Assembly (NCBI GenBank): GCA_019415435.1
Contig: DXZE01000028.1
Coordinates: forward strand, 1-25,743
Direction: 5' to 3'
Origin: Erysipelotrichaceae bacterium
GTDB taxonomy: Bacteria; Bacillota_I; Bacilli_A; Erysipelotrichales; Erysipelotrichaceae
DNA: 25,743 nt
Shown here: positions 6,661-14,827 of the stretch, piece by piece
Layout of the letters: each line of letters starts with the position of its first letter
Numbering within the stretch: the first letter of the stretch is position 1
Program-made: the position numbers and the translations under genes
Notes under the pieces: model-generated
Database searches by the model: none
Told to the model about the DNA's origin: nothing
The model's input: the letters and a program-made list of their open reading frames with translations, nothing else

Positions 6661-8388
6661 TCAGTCAATTGGGTCAAAATACGAGCTGTCCTTATGACAT
6701 ACCGGGCATTCTGCCGGTGGATTCACATCTTCACAGACATAGCCGCACACCCTGCACTTCCATGTTCTGATCAGGTCAAAGTATGAGCTGTCCTTGTGGC
6801 ATACCGGACATTCTGCCGGCGGGTTTTCTCCTTCATAGATGTATCCGCAGATGCGGCATTTCCATTTCCGTGTCTTACTGCCAGGTTCTGTGATTTCTTC
6901 ATAATCGCTGGCTGTTTCTGTCTCTTTGCTTGCATCTCCAATATAGGCCGCAATCCCTGATTTCGCTTCTTTTCCATTTGTTTCAAACGTCTGCAGTGTC
7001 TGATACTTTCCAGCATCTTCACCAAGCAGTGAACTCCTGTCGGTATAAGATGTATGCAGCATCTTTTCTGCTAGTGGTGACAGCGGCTTGCCATAGAATT
7101 CTGCATAGAGCTGTTTCAGTTCAGGATTTTCATGGCTCTTGCGGATCTTCATTGATGCATCTCTTTGATAAAGGCTTGCAATGCGGTTTTCCAGCATCTT
7201 TTCACGCTCATCTATGGAAGCCTTGGGCTGACCGCCGCCGCCAATACAGCCGCCTGGGCAGGTCATTACTTCCACAAAGTCATACTGCTTTCCGGTTTCT
7301 TTTGCCATCGCCAGAAACCTGCGGACATTGGATGTGCCATAGATGACAGCCAGGTTCAGATGAAGATCGCCAACTTGTAACGATGCTTCGCGGATCTCCT
7401 GCATGCCGCGCACTGGTTCCAGCGTATACAGCTGATCTGGTGCAGGTTTGTGCGTTACATATTCATATGCTGTACGGACTGCAGCCTCCATCACACCACC
7501 TGTATTGCCAAAGATCACTCCGGCCCCGGATGCCTCACCCATCAGCTTGTCAAACTTTGCATCTTCCAGCGAACCAAAATCAATATGGTTCTCTTTAGCC
7601 CAGTCAGCAAGTTCTCTTGTTGTAATGACGTGGTCCATGTCGCGCAGATCGGGCATATCAAGATATTTTGCGGACGCATTCATTTCCTCACGGCGGATTT
7701 CAAACTTCTTGGCTGTACATGGAGTCAAAGCAACATTGACAATACGGCTTGGATCAAGGCCCATCTTCTTTGCAAAATATGTTTTAACCGTCGGACCCTG
7801 CATACCGATCGGGCTCTTGGCGGATGAAATATTCGGCAGCAGTTCCGGATAATAAATCTCGGCAAACTTCACCCAGGCAGGACAGCAGGATGTAAACTGT
7901 GGTAAAGGTCCAGTATGTTTTGTCAGACGTTCCACCAGTTCGCTGGCTTCTTCAACAATCGTCATATCTGCAGCAAAGTTGGTATCCAGCACATAGTCAG
8001 CACCCATTTTCCGCAGCAGAGCAACCATCTTGCCTTCGACAAAGCTTCCTCTTGGCATGCCAAAAGCTTCACCTAAGGAAACACGCACAGAAGGAGATGT
8101 ACTGACAATCACGATCTTTTCAGGATCCGCAGCAGCCGCAAGCACCGCATCCATTTCCGGTGTTTCTGTAATGGAGCCAACCGGGCATACATTGGCACAC
8201 TGCCCGCAATGAATGCACACAGCTGTATCATTGGTTTTAGCAAGATCATAATAGCCAAGTACACTTACATAATCACGGCAGATATCCCTGCACTGACCGC
8301 ATTTGATACACAGATTCTCAATTCTGCGGATGGAAGGGTTGTCACCCTCAATCGGTACACGGATCGCTTCTGAAAGATGTTTACTCAT
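6661..8388 (-). CDS. [FeFe] hydrogenase with two C-terminal rubredoxin-type domains
   Basis: 575 aa, cytoplasmic, predicted to make or oxidise H2. Residues 27-37 (CIKCGQCRDIC) and 58-69 (CIHCGQCANVCP) bind two [4Fe-4S] clusters; the [2Fe-2S] and His-ligated clusters of longer forms are absent. H-cluster motifs are L1 FTSCCPAW (C168/C169), L2 TPCTAKKFE (C224, K227) and L3 VMTCPGGCIGGGGQP (C377, C381). The residue before PC in L2 is Thr222, where the best studied enzymes have Met. After a linker (about 440-505) come two nearly identical rubrerythrin-like rubredoxin domains (Cys pairs C511/C514 with C527/C530, and C545/C548 with C561/C564). The ATG at 8388 follows AAAAGGAG. No maturase genes (hydEFG) are in the window. 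Confidence 0.94.
   Translation of the reverse strand: MSKHLSEAIRVPIEGDNPSIRRIENLCIKCGQCRDICRDYVSVLGYYDLAKTNDTAVCIHCGQCANVCPVGSITETPEMDAVLAAAADPEKIVIVSTSPSVRVSLGEAFGMPRGSFVEGKMVALLRKMGADYVLDTNFAADMTIVEEASELVERLTKHTGPLPQFTSCCPAWVKFAEIYYPELLPNISSAKSPIGMQGPTVKTYFAKKMGLDPSRIVNVALTPCTAKKFEIRREEMNASAKYLDMPDLRDMDHVITTRELADWAKENHIDFGSLEDAKFDKLMGEASGAGVIFGNTGGVMEAAVRTAYEYVTHKPAPDQLYTLEPVRGMQEIREASLQVGDLHLNLAVIYGTSNVRRFLAMAKETGKQYDFVEVMTCPGGCIGGGGQPKASIDEREKMLENRIASLYQRDASMKIRKSHENPELKQLYAEFYGKPLSPLAEKMLHTSYTDRSSLLGEDAGKYQTLQTFETNGKEAKSGIAAYIGDASKETETASDYEEITEPGSKTRKWKCRICGYIYEGENPPAECPVCHKDSSYFDLIRTWKCRVCGYVCEDVNPPAECPVCHKDSSYFDPID
6672..6871 (-). repeat. Tandem in-frame duplication of the rubredoxin-type domain
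   Basis: Two copies of about 98 bp (6672-6769 and 6774-6871) with a period of 102 bp (34 codons) inside the hydrogenase gene. Both encode WKCR-CGY and the identical NPPAECPVCHKDSSYFD. The nucleotide sequences are closely similar, including silent positions, which suggests a fairly recent duplication. Confidence 0.85.
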
Positions 8389-8731
8389 GATCTATCTCCT
8401 TTTAAATGATATTCATTTCGAAGCATATACTGGATTCTCTTGTCTGTTAGCCTAAAATGTACTGCAGTTCAATTGGTGATGTCAGTACTATTCAAACATC
8501 ATTATCATTGACTCATCGGCCGCAATTGTCAATACGTTTTATGATCACGAAGAAAACGCTGTTGCTCTTTCACACAATGTCTGAAAGATTATTAATCATG
8601 TCACAAGGCCAGTCAGAATGAAGCATGCTCACAACCTTCACATGCAAAGAAAAGGGGCTGTACGCCAAGCCCATTCATTTCAAATGTCTAATTCTGTAAA
8701 TTGTTAATCAATTTGCTTCGATCGCAATAGT
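8389..8731. promoter_or_regulatory. Hydrogenase upstream region: candidate promoter and palindrome
   Basis: On the minus strand, a possible promoter has -35 TTGACA at 8532-8527 and a weak -10 AATGAT at 8509-8504 (17-nt spacer), giving a leader of roughly 110 nt. A perfect inverted repeat AAATGA-TAT-TCATTT (8404-8418) lies next to the ribosome binding site and could be an operator. Its regulator is unknown. Nothing gene-like was seen in the rest of this stretch. Confidence 0.4.
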
Positions 8732-8859
8732 GTTATATTTGATTACTATCTTATGCCACTTACGTCCCAAGTGCGTAATTTCATGTTGAGCAGCAGGGCT
8801 CAACGGGTTATACTTTAATTACGATCTTAAGACGATTACGGACTAAGTGTGCAATATCA
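8732..8859 (+). repeat. Degenerate direct repeat in the leader of the AAA ATPase gene
   Basis: Two copies of about 52 bp, 8732-8783 and 8807-8859, starting 75 bp apart. Shared blocks include GTTATA, GATTAC/AATTAC, ATCTTA, TTACG and AAGTG. Each copy begins with a -10-like element (TATATT, TATACT). Copy 1 has internal inverted arms (CACTT/AAGTG and TTACG/CGTAA); copy 2 ends in the ribosome binding site of the ATPase gene. The copies are clearly diverged. Confidence 0.55.
8785..8814 (+). promoter_or_regulatory. Promoter for the AAA ATPase gene, -35 inside a hairpin
   Basis: -35 TTGAGC (8786-8791), a 17-nt spacer and -10 TATACT (8809-8814). The -35 lies within a perfect 7-bp inverted repeat GTTGAGC / GCTCAAC (8785-8791 and 8798-8804), which could bind a dimeric regulator. 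The predicted start is about 50 nt before the ATG. Confidence 0.5.
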
Positions 8860-8869
8860 GGAGGCGTCA

Positions 8870-10141
8870 ATGATACAACGTGATCTTTATCTTCACCAAC
8901 TTGTTTCCTATATGTGGGATGGCCAGATCAAAGTTATTACCGGAATCCGGCGGTGCGGAAAGTCCGTTCTTTTATTCGACCTGTTTCGTGACTATCTGCT
9001 GTCACAGGGGACGAGCGCCGAGAACATCATTACAATCGAACTTGATAAACGCAAAGATGTAAAATACCGCAGCCCGATTGCTCTCAGCAACATGGTCGAG
9101 GCAAAGATACAAAACAGCGCACAACAGTACTATCTCTTTATAGATGAAATTCAACTGTCTGTTTCCGTTCCAGATCCGGATCTGCCCGGCGAAAAGGTAA
9201 CAATCTATGATATGCTGAATGAACTGCGGGGATACAAAAATCTTGATGTGTATGTCACAGGAAGCAATTCCCGGATGCTGTCAAGCGACATTGTAACAGA
9301 ATTTCGCGGCCGTTCTTCTCAGATTCATGTATATCCTCTTTCTTTCCGGGAATTCTTTGCCGCTGCAGGAGGAGATAAAAGAGATGCATTTGACCGCTAT
9401 ATGCTTTATGGCGGGATGCCATACCTTCTGAATCTGAAGGAAGACCGACAGAGAAAAGACTATTTAGCACAGCTTTTTAATGAGGTATATATCAAGGATA
9501 TCATTGAGCGTGAGGGAATTGAACGCCCTGATGTACTTTCTGATATCCTGGACTTTCTTGCGTCATCTGTCGGTTCTCTGACAAACCCTACCAATATTGC
9601 AAACACACTGAACAGTACAAAAAGAGCGAATATCAGCCCTAAAACTGTTTCAAGTTACCTGGAATACCTGAAGAATGCCTTTCTGATCAGCGAAGCAAAG
9701 CGCTGGGATATCAAGGGAAAACGATATTTTCAGTATCCAAACAAATATTATTACACAGATATCGGGCTCCGTAATGCGCGAGTTAATTTCCGGCAATTTG
9801 ATCCGGGTCACATCATGGAAAACATCCTGTACAATGAACTGATTATACAGGGATATTCCGTTGATGTTGGTGTCGTCCTCGACAGGCGAAAAGATCAGAA
9901 GGTGCAAAAGGAAATTGATTTTGTTGTTAATCAAGGAGACAAAAAGGTATATATCCAATCCGCCTATGAAATGTCTCATACAGAAAAGACAACCAGTGAA
10001 CTGGACTCTCTGCGACTGACGAATGATTTCTTTGAGAAAATCGTTATGCGTCGGGATATTCCGGCGTCATTTACGGATGAAAACGGCATTCGTCATATCA
10101 ATGTACTGGATTTCCTGCTTGGCAAAGAAACAATCTTCTGA
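8870..10141 (+). CDS. AAA family ATPase with C-terminal DUF4143 domain
   Basis: 423 aa. N-terminal AAA_14-type P-loop domain: Walker A GIRRCGKS (25-32), Walker B YLFIDEIQ (about 92-99), and the family hallmark TGSNSRMLSSD followed by EFRGRSSQ and PLSFREF. The C-terminal half is the DUF4143 region, with an Asp/Glu/Lys pattern near the end (EIDFVV...KVYIQSAY) that resembles a PD-(D/E)XK nuclease-like core. The family is abundant in gut anaerobes and its cellular role is not established. The ATG at 8870 is chosen because AGGAGG (8859-8864) lies 5 nt upstream; a GTG at 8849 would precede that site. It stands alone on the plus strand, divergent from the hydrogenase, in a region with mobile-element remains. 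Confidence 0.9.
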   Translation: MIQRDLYLHQLVSYMWDGQIKVITGIRRCGKSVLLFDLFRDYLLSQGTSAENIITIELDKRKDVKYRSPIALSNMVEAKIQNSAQQYYLFIDEIQLSVSVPDPDLPGEKVTIYDMLNELRGYKNLDVYVTGSNSRMLSSDIVTEFRGRSSQIHVYPLSFREFFAAAGGDKRDAFDRYMLYGGMPYLLNLKEDRQRKDYLAQLFNEVYIKDIIEREGIERPDVLSDILDFLASSVGSLTNPTNIANTLNSTKRANISPKTVSSYLEYLKNAFLISEAKRWDIKGKRYFQYPNKYYYTDIGLRNARVNFRQFDPGHIMENILYNELIIQGYSVDVGVVLDRRKDQKVQKEIDFVVNQGDKKVYIQSAYEMSHTEKTTSELDSLRLTNDFFEKIVMRRDIPASFTDENGIRHINVLDFLLGKETIF

Positions 10142-10172
10142 TTCATAAGATAGATAATCGGCACATAGTAGG

Positions 10173-10205
10173 ATAAAAATGGCAGACCAATTTCTTGGCC
10201 TGCCA
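10173..10205 (-). terminator. Terminator of the 249-aa gene
   Basis: On the minus strand, hairpin TGGCAGgCCAA - GAAA - TTGGtCTGCCA followed by TTTTTATCC, just after the stop at 10212. It lies between two convergent genes; no T run follows it on the plus strand. Confidence 0.75.
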
Positions 10206-10211
10206 AAGGTT

Positions 10212-10961
10212 CTACACCTCTTTTATCTCAAAGGTCTCCGGAGACTTCGTAGCTTTCTTTACAAATTCTTCCCAGTTCAATAGGAAGTCTTGATAGATAA
10301 GGAATGAATCGGGGAGAGCGAGAACCCATTTATTCTCAAATTTATAGTATGAGACATCGGTTAGCGCCACATGGAAGATATTGTCTTTAAAGTCTTGATC
10401 AATGACGGTATACTCTTTCCCGTCTTTTACCAGAGTGACATCTAAGAAGCAGGTGATGTCCTCATCCTTAGGGGCATCGGTTCGATGGCTATATATATGG
10501 TCCGGATTTAGAGAAGGTGGCCCAAACTTCCACATAGGGAACACATGGACAGAGTATCCATTCCAGTTGAAGTCGTCTTGCCCATCGATTCTTGCTTTGA
10601 CCTCTTTAAAACGAGCGACTTCAAGGTCCTGAATCTCCCCTTGTGATAACTTCTTCTCATTGATAATTTCATCGAAATTCTCATAAATGAAATCAGTGAT
10701 GTGGGAATACAACTCAAATCCGATATCATCCTCATCTGGAGTTGGTTCTCCTTCATTGGGATACTGCTTGGGATCGTGATCGTAAGAGAACAGTACCTTT
10801 CCCATGGATAGAACCTGAACCGTGTCAACAGGGACCTTCCTGAAGAGCCCTACCTTACGGATCTCTGGTACCACATTCAGTGTGCATTCGAATCCATATT
10901 TTTCACAGAAAAATGGATTAAATGTGTTCATAGTATCTAGCATATGTCCGTTAATATTCAT
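10212..10961 (-). CDS. Unrecognised 249-aa protein
   Basis: I do not recognise this family. The protein is soluble (no membrane segment or signal peptide), acidic, and rich in aromatic residues (NWNGYSVHVFPMWKFGPP, YYKFENKWVLALPDSF). It has no obvious catalytic motif. The start is unclear: ATG 10961 has no ribosome binding site at normal spacing (an AAAGG lies about 19 nt upstream), and ATG codons at 10943 and 10931 are alternatives. A good intrinsic terminator follows. It sits between an AAA/DUF4143 gene and an IS21 remnant, so horizontal acquisition is plausible. Confidence 0.65.
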   Translation of the reverse strand: MNINGHMLDTMNTFNPFFCEKYGFECTLNVVPEIRKVGLFRKVPVDTVQVLSMGKVLFSYDHDPKQYPNEGEPTPDEDDIGFELYSHITDFIYENFDEIINEKKLSQGEIQDLEVARFKEVKARIDGQDDFNWNGYSVHVFPMWKFGPPSLNPDHIYSHRTDAPKDEDITCFLDVTLVKDGKEYTVIDQDFKDNIFHVALTDVSYYKFENKWVLALPDSFLIYQDFLLNWEEFVKKATKSPETFEIKEV

Positions 10962-11052
10962 ATTTATTATCGTGCACTTACCTTTTTCAAACTTATCCTC
11001 CCATTACACGCAGTATAATATTATCCGGTCTTTGACACCCGGTAAAAATAGC

Positions 11053-11098
11053 GAGTCCCGGAAGTACCAAAAAATCAATACTTCCGGGACTTTTCTTC
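11053..11098 (+). terminator. Strong intrinsic terminator
   Basis: A perfect 12-bp stem GTCCCGGAAGTA (11055-11066) / TACTTCCGGGAC (11079-11090) with a 12-nt loop, followed by TTTTCTTCTGATTTT on the plus strand. No intact plus-strand gene ends nearby, so it may be left over from a lost gene or from the insertion element. Confidence 0.7.
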
Positions 11099-11105
11099 TG
11101 ATTTT

Positions 11106-11363
11106 GTCGTTTACATAACACAAGCACTTGAGGAGATGAAGAAAGAGCTCGGTGACAGGTTTTCTTTGGACAGAGTGAATCTGGCTGAGCTTTCGAGAAG
11201 GACACACATTTCTCGTTCGAAACTGCGCAGTGCACGCAAGCACGGATTCGTGATTATGCCGAATGGCAATTAGGGACGGAAGAAAGAAAAGACCGTTCTT
11301 ACCGGCTATACAGCAATCATTGATACTCATCTTTCTGGAGGTATCACCAACTCAATTCTTTGA
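11106..11363 (+). pseudogene. IS21-type IstA transposase, N-terminal remnant
   Basis: One frame reads EEMKKELGDRFSLDRVNLAEL and then SRRTHISRSKLR, a helix-turn-helix start resembling IstA-like transposases of IS21-family elements. It is broken by TAG at 11271-11273 and continues in the same frame with GRKKEKTVLTGYTAIIDTHL before TGA at 11361-11363. The catalytic core is absent. An ATG at 11136 lies near the start of the match. Confidence 0.6.
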
Positions 11364-11508
11364 TCTCATAGACCGACGCTATGGGAAAGAAGGCCCACAC
11401 ACCATTATCGTTACCAGCAATAAGCAGCCGAATGAATGGCATGATAAATTTTATACGCTGATGATGCTTAACTTTTGCGAAATTGTAAGTCCTGAAGCCT
11501 CTTACTGA
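11350..11508 (+). pseudogene. IS21-type IstB helper ATPase, C-terminal remnant
   Basis: In a second frame, FFDLIDRRYGKEGPHTIIV then TSNKQPNEWHDKF matches the C-terminal part of IstB-like transposition ATPases (the TSN...EW signature). It directly abuts the IstA remnant, so most of istA and the 5' part of istB appear to have been deleted. The frame ends in TGA at 11508. Confidence 0.6.
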
Positions 11509-11518
11509 ATGTATGATT

Positions 11519-11558
11519 CAAAAAAAAGGTAGTGGCTGCACAAAACCGCTACCTTTTC
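11519..11558. terminator. Bidirectional terminator, mainly for guaA
   Basis: Inverted repeat AAAAGGTAGTGG / CCGCTACCTTTT. On the minus strand it follows the guaA stop by about 25 nt and ends in a run of eight T; on the plus strand it ends in CTTTTCC after the IS21 remnant. Confidence 0.75.
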
Positions 11559-11583
11559 CATATATTACACATATTATATATTT

Positions 11584-13125
11584 CTATTCGAGCTCAATTG
11601 TTCCAGGAGGCTTGGAGGTCAGATCATAAAGTACTCTGTTAACACCCTTTACTTCATTGATAATACGGTTCATGCATGTCTGAAGAACAGACCATGGAAT
11701 CTCTGCAGCTTCAGCTGTCATAAAGTCAGAAGTTAATACACCTCTTAATACAACGGCATAATCATAGGTTCTGTGATCTCCCATGACACCTACAGATCTC
11801 ATATTGGATAATGCCGCAAAGAACTGTCCCTTGCCTGTATCAATATGATTCTTCTTTAACTCTTCACGGAAGATAGCATCGGCTTCCTGTACGATGCGTA
11901 CTTTCTCTTCTGTAATTTCACCAACAATACGGATACCCAGACCTGGTCCCGGAAATGGCTGTCTGTAGACAAGATTCTCTGGAATATCCAGTTCAAGTCC
12001 TACCTGTCTGACTTCATCCTTGAATAAAGGTCTTAATGGTTCCACGATTTCCTTGAAATCTACATGATCTGGAAGACCGCCTACATTATGATGAGACTTG
12101 ATAACGGCCCCTTTACCAATACCGGATTCTACTACATCCGGGTAGATGGTACCCTGAGCAAGGAAGTCTACTTTACCAATCTTTTTGGCTTCTGCTTCAA
12201 AAACATTGATAAACTCTGCCCCGATGATCTTACGTTTCTTCTCCGGATCCGTAACACCCTTGAGTTTGTCATAGAAATACTGCTGGGCATTAACTCTGAT
12301 GAAGTTCAGTTCATATGGTCCATCTGGTCCAAAGACAGCTTCTACTTCATCCCCTTCATTCTTTCTTAATAAACCATGATCCACGAATACGCATGTTAAC
12401 TGTTTTCCTACAGCTTTAGACAATAAGACAGCACAGACAGAAGAATCTACACCACCTGACAAAGCACATAAGACTTTGCCATTACCGATCTTTTCTCTTA
12501 ATGCCTGAATCTGTGTTTCCACAAAGGAGTCCATCTTCCATGTACCTGTGCAATGACAGATATCATAGACAAAAGTATGGAATAACTTGGAGCCTTCTTC
12601 TGTATGGTTGACTTCCGGATGGAACTGTACGGCATAAATCTTGCGTTCATCATCTTCCATACCAGCTATCGGACATACTTTTGTATGTGCAGTTACATGA
12701 AAGCCTTCTGGCTGCTTTGCAATATAGTCCGTATGAGACATCCATGCCGTAGATGTTTCTTTCCAATCATGTAATAATACGGAATTCTTTGCGTCTACAG
12801 TTACTTCCGTATGACCATATTCTGATACCGGTGCTGTCTTCACTTCACCCTTTAATAAATAGGCAATTAACTGGGCACCATAGCATATACCCAGTACCGG
12901 CTTACCAAGATTAAATATTTCCGGATCATATGTTAAAGAATCTTCTGCATATACAGAATCCGGTCCACCGGTCAGGATAATTCCTTTGATATCCGGATCT
13001 TTCAGTTTCTCTATAGGGGTTGTATAAGGCAGTATTTCTGCATAAACATGGTTCTCACGAACTCTTCTGGCAATTAACTGTTTATACTGTCCGCCAAAGT
13101 CAAGTACGATAATTTTTTCAGCCAT
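11584..13125 (-). CDS. guaA: GMP synthase (glutamine-hydrolysing)
   Basis: Aminates XMP to GMP using glutamine and ATP. 513 aa, the usual length for the single-chain enzyme. The N-terminal class I glutamine amidotransferase has the catalytic triad Cys81 (GICYGAQ), His169 and Glu171 (VQFHPEV). The ATP-pyrophosphatase domain has the P-loop SGGVDS (223-228). The C-terminal dimerisation domain ends in the conserved PPGTIELE. The ATG at 13125 is preceded by AAGGAG at ideal spacing; an ATG at 13143 would add six residues (MKKGVT) and overlap that site. It lies 73 bp downstream of pyrG on the same strand, consistent with a nucleotide-synthesis operon. Confidence 0.97.
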   Translation of the reverse strand: MAEKIIVLDFGGQYKQLIARRVRENHVYAEILPYTTPIEKLKDPDIKGIILTGGPDSVYAEDSLTYDPEIFNLGKPVLGICYGAQLIAYLLKGEVKTAPVSEYGHTEVTVDAKNSVLLHDWKETSTAWMSHTDYIAKQPEGFHVTAHTKVCPIAGMEDDERKIYAVQFHPEVNHTEEGSKLFHTFVYDICHCTGTWKMDSFVETQIQALREKIGNGKVLCALSGGVDSSVCAVLLSKAVGKQLTCVFVDHGLLRKNEGDEVEAVFGPDGPYELNFIRVNAQQYFYDKLKGVTDPEKKRKIIGAEFINVFEAEAKKIGKVDFLAQGTIYPDVVESGIGKGAVIKSHHNVGGLPDHVDFKEIVEPLRPLFKDEVRQVGLELDIPENLVYRQPFPGPGLGIRIVGEITEEKVRIVQEADAIFREELKKNHIDTGKGQFFAALSNMRSVGVMGDHRTYDYAVVLRGVLTSDFMTAEAAEIPWSVLQTCMNRIINEVKGVNRVLYDLTSKPPGTIELE

Positions 13126-13147
13126 GGTGACTCCTTTCTTCAAAGTA

Positions 13148-13176
13148 AGAGCGCTGCTTTAAAAAAGCTACGCTCT
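13148..13176 (-). other. Hairpin between pyrG and guaA
   Basis: Stem AGAGCGtaGCTTT / AAAGCagCGCTCT in the 73-bp pyrG-guaA gap. No clean T run follows (TACTTTG), so it is at best a weak terminator or an mRNA processing/stability element. Confidence 0.4.
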
Positions 13177-13198
13177 CATAGTATCAGATTCAGGTATT

Positions 13199-14797
13199 TT
13201 ATGCTTCTTTTTTTGTTAAAGCAGCGTTGATAAATCCTCTGAAAAGAGGATGTGCACGGTTAGGACGGCTCTTGAATTCAGGATGATACTGGACTCCGAT
13301 ATAGAAATCATTTGCCGGAACTTCTACTGCTTCAACAAGATTATGATCAGGTGAAGTACCGGTAATATTCATACCATGAGAAATATATTCTTCACGATAT
13401 TCATTATTGAATTCATATCTGTGACGATGTCTTTCACTGATTTCCTTTACACCATAGCACTTTTCAAGAAGGCTTCCTTCCTGAATGACACATGGGTAAG
13501 CACCTAAGCGCATCGTTCCACCCTTCTGCATATCATCAGACTGACCCTTCATGAAGTCTATGACCTTATGTGTACTGTTAGGATCAAATTCATTAGAGTT
13601 GGCATCTGCATAGCCTAATACATCTCTGGCAAATTCAATTGTTGCTATCTGCATTCCCAGGCATAAACCAAGATATGGAACATTGTTTTCTCTTGCATAC
13701 TTTGCGGAGGCAATCATTCCTTCAATGCCACGATCTCCAAATCCACCAGGCACAATGATGCCCTGTACATCACGGAAAATAGCACCAGCCGTTTCATCTG
13801 TGACATTTTCAGATTCCACCCATTTGATATGGACATGTGCCCCTGTCGCATAGCCGCCATGTTTCAATGCTTCTACAACCGAAAGATAGGCATCATGCAA
13901 GGCAACATACTTACCAACCAGGGCAACTGTTACATCTGTCTGGGCCAGATGAATTCTTTCCAGCATAGAATTCCATTCTGTTAAATCAATCTGACCAGGA
14001 TCCAGGTTCAGCTCTCTGCATACAATAGAAGAAAGATTCTGCTTTTCTAACATAATCGGAGCTTCATAAAGATCCGATACAGTTGTATTTTCAATAACAC
14101 AATCCGGCTTTACATTACAGAAAAGAGAAATCTTTTCCTTAACACTTTCCGGAAGCTTACCATCGGCTCTTGCAATAATGATATTCGGACGAACACCAAG
14201 ATTCTGTAATTCCTTTACAGAGTGCTGAGTAGGCTTTGATTTATATTCATTGGATCCAGAAATATAAGGAACCAATGTTACATGCAGGAAACATACATCC
14301 TGTGGTCTTTCAATAGAGATCTGACGGATAGCTTCAATAAATGGCTGTGATTCAATATCACCTACCGTACCACCGATTTCTGTAATAACGATATCCGCAT
14401 TGGCACGATCACCTACAGAATAAATGAATCTCTTGATCTCATTGGTTATATGAGGAATGATCTGTACAGTTTCACCAAGATATTCTCCTCTTCTTTCCTT
14501 CTGCAATACATTCCAGTATGCTTTTCCGGATGTCAGATTAGAATACTTATTTAAAGACTCATCGATAAAGCGTTCATAGTGACCAAGATCCAGATCAGTC
14601 TCTGCACCATCATCTGTCACAAATACTTCACCATGCTGGTAAGGTGACATTGTACCAGGGTCAACATTAATATATGGATCCAGTTTCTGAGAAATAACCT
14701 TAAATCCACGCTGTTTCAGCAGACGTCCTAAAGAAGCAGCTGTAATACCCTTTCCAAGTCCGGATACAACGCCGCCTGTCACAAAAATATGTTTCAT
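13199..14797 (-). CDS. pyrG: CTP synthase
   Basis: Converts UTP to CTP with glutamine and ATP. 532 aa, typical length. The N-terminal synthetase domain carries the P-loop GLGKG (13-17), DPYINVDPGTMSP and EIGGTVGDIES (nucleotide and Mg binding). The C-terminal class I glutamine amidotransferase has YLGLCLGMQ (catalytic Cys) and GVQYHPEFKSRP (His-Glu). The ATG at 14797 follows AAAGGGG at proper distance. The leader contains a terminator-like hairpin suggesting attenuation. guaA follows. Confidence 0.97.
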   Translation of the reverse strand: MKHIFVTGGVVSGLGKGITAASLGRLLKQRGFKVISQKLDPYINVDPGTMSPYQHGEVFVTDDGAETDLDLGHYERFIDESLNKYSNLTSGKAYWNVLQKERRGEYLGETVQIIPHITNEIKRFIYSVGDRANADIVITEIGGTVGDIESQPFIEAIRQISIERPQDVCFLHVTLVPYISGSNEYKSKPTQHSVKELQNLGVRPNIIIARADGKLPESVKEKISLFCNVKPDCVIENTTVSDLYEAPIMLEKQNLSSIVCRELNLDPGQIDLTEWNSMLERIHLAQTDVTVALVGKYVALHDAYLSVVEALKHGGYATGAHVHIKWVESENVTDETAGAIFRDVQGIIVPGGFGDRGIEGMIASAKYARENNVPYLGLCLGMQIATIEFARDVLGYADANSNEFDPNSTHKVIDFMKGQSDDMQKGGTMRLGAYPCVIQEGSLLEKCYGVKEISERHRHRYEFNNEYREEYISHGMNITGTSPDHNLVEAVEVPANDFYIGVQYHPEFKSRPNRAHPLFRGFINAALTKKEA

Positions 14798-14827
14798 TCA
14801 GTTCCCCTTTCAACCAACTTTTCATAC

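Larger units (their letters stand above)
11106..11508 (+). mobile_element. Internally deleted, decayed IS21-family element
   Basis: The istA 5' and istB 3' remnants lie head to tail within about 400 bp, where an intact element would be about 2-2.5 kb. I could not identify terminal inverted repeats or target-site duplications. The element is not capable of transposing itself. Confidence 0.55.

Noticed and set aside
8404..8418. Calling the hydrogenase palindrome a Fur, PerR or Rex site
   Set aside because: The match to known consensus sequences is too weak; only the symmetry itself can be supported.
8732..8859. Direct repeats as a CRISPR or phage attachment array
   Set aside because: There are only two diverged copies with a short spacer, no cas genes and no integrase. 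Their position at a promoter and ribosome binding site fits regulation better.
13148..13176. Strong terminator separating pyrG and guaA
   Set aside because: The stem is real but no proper T run follows, so separation of the two genes into independent transcripts is not supported.
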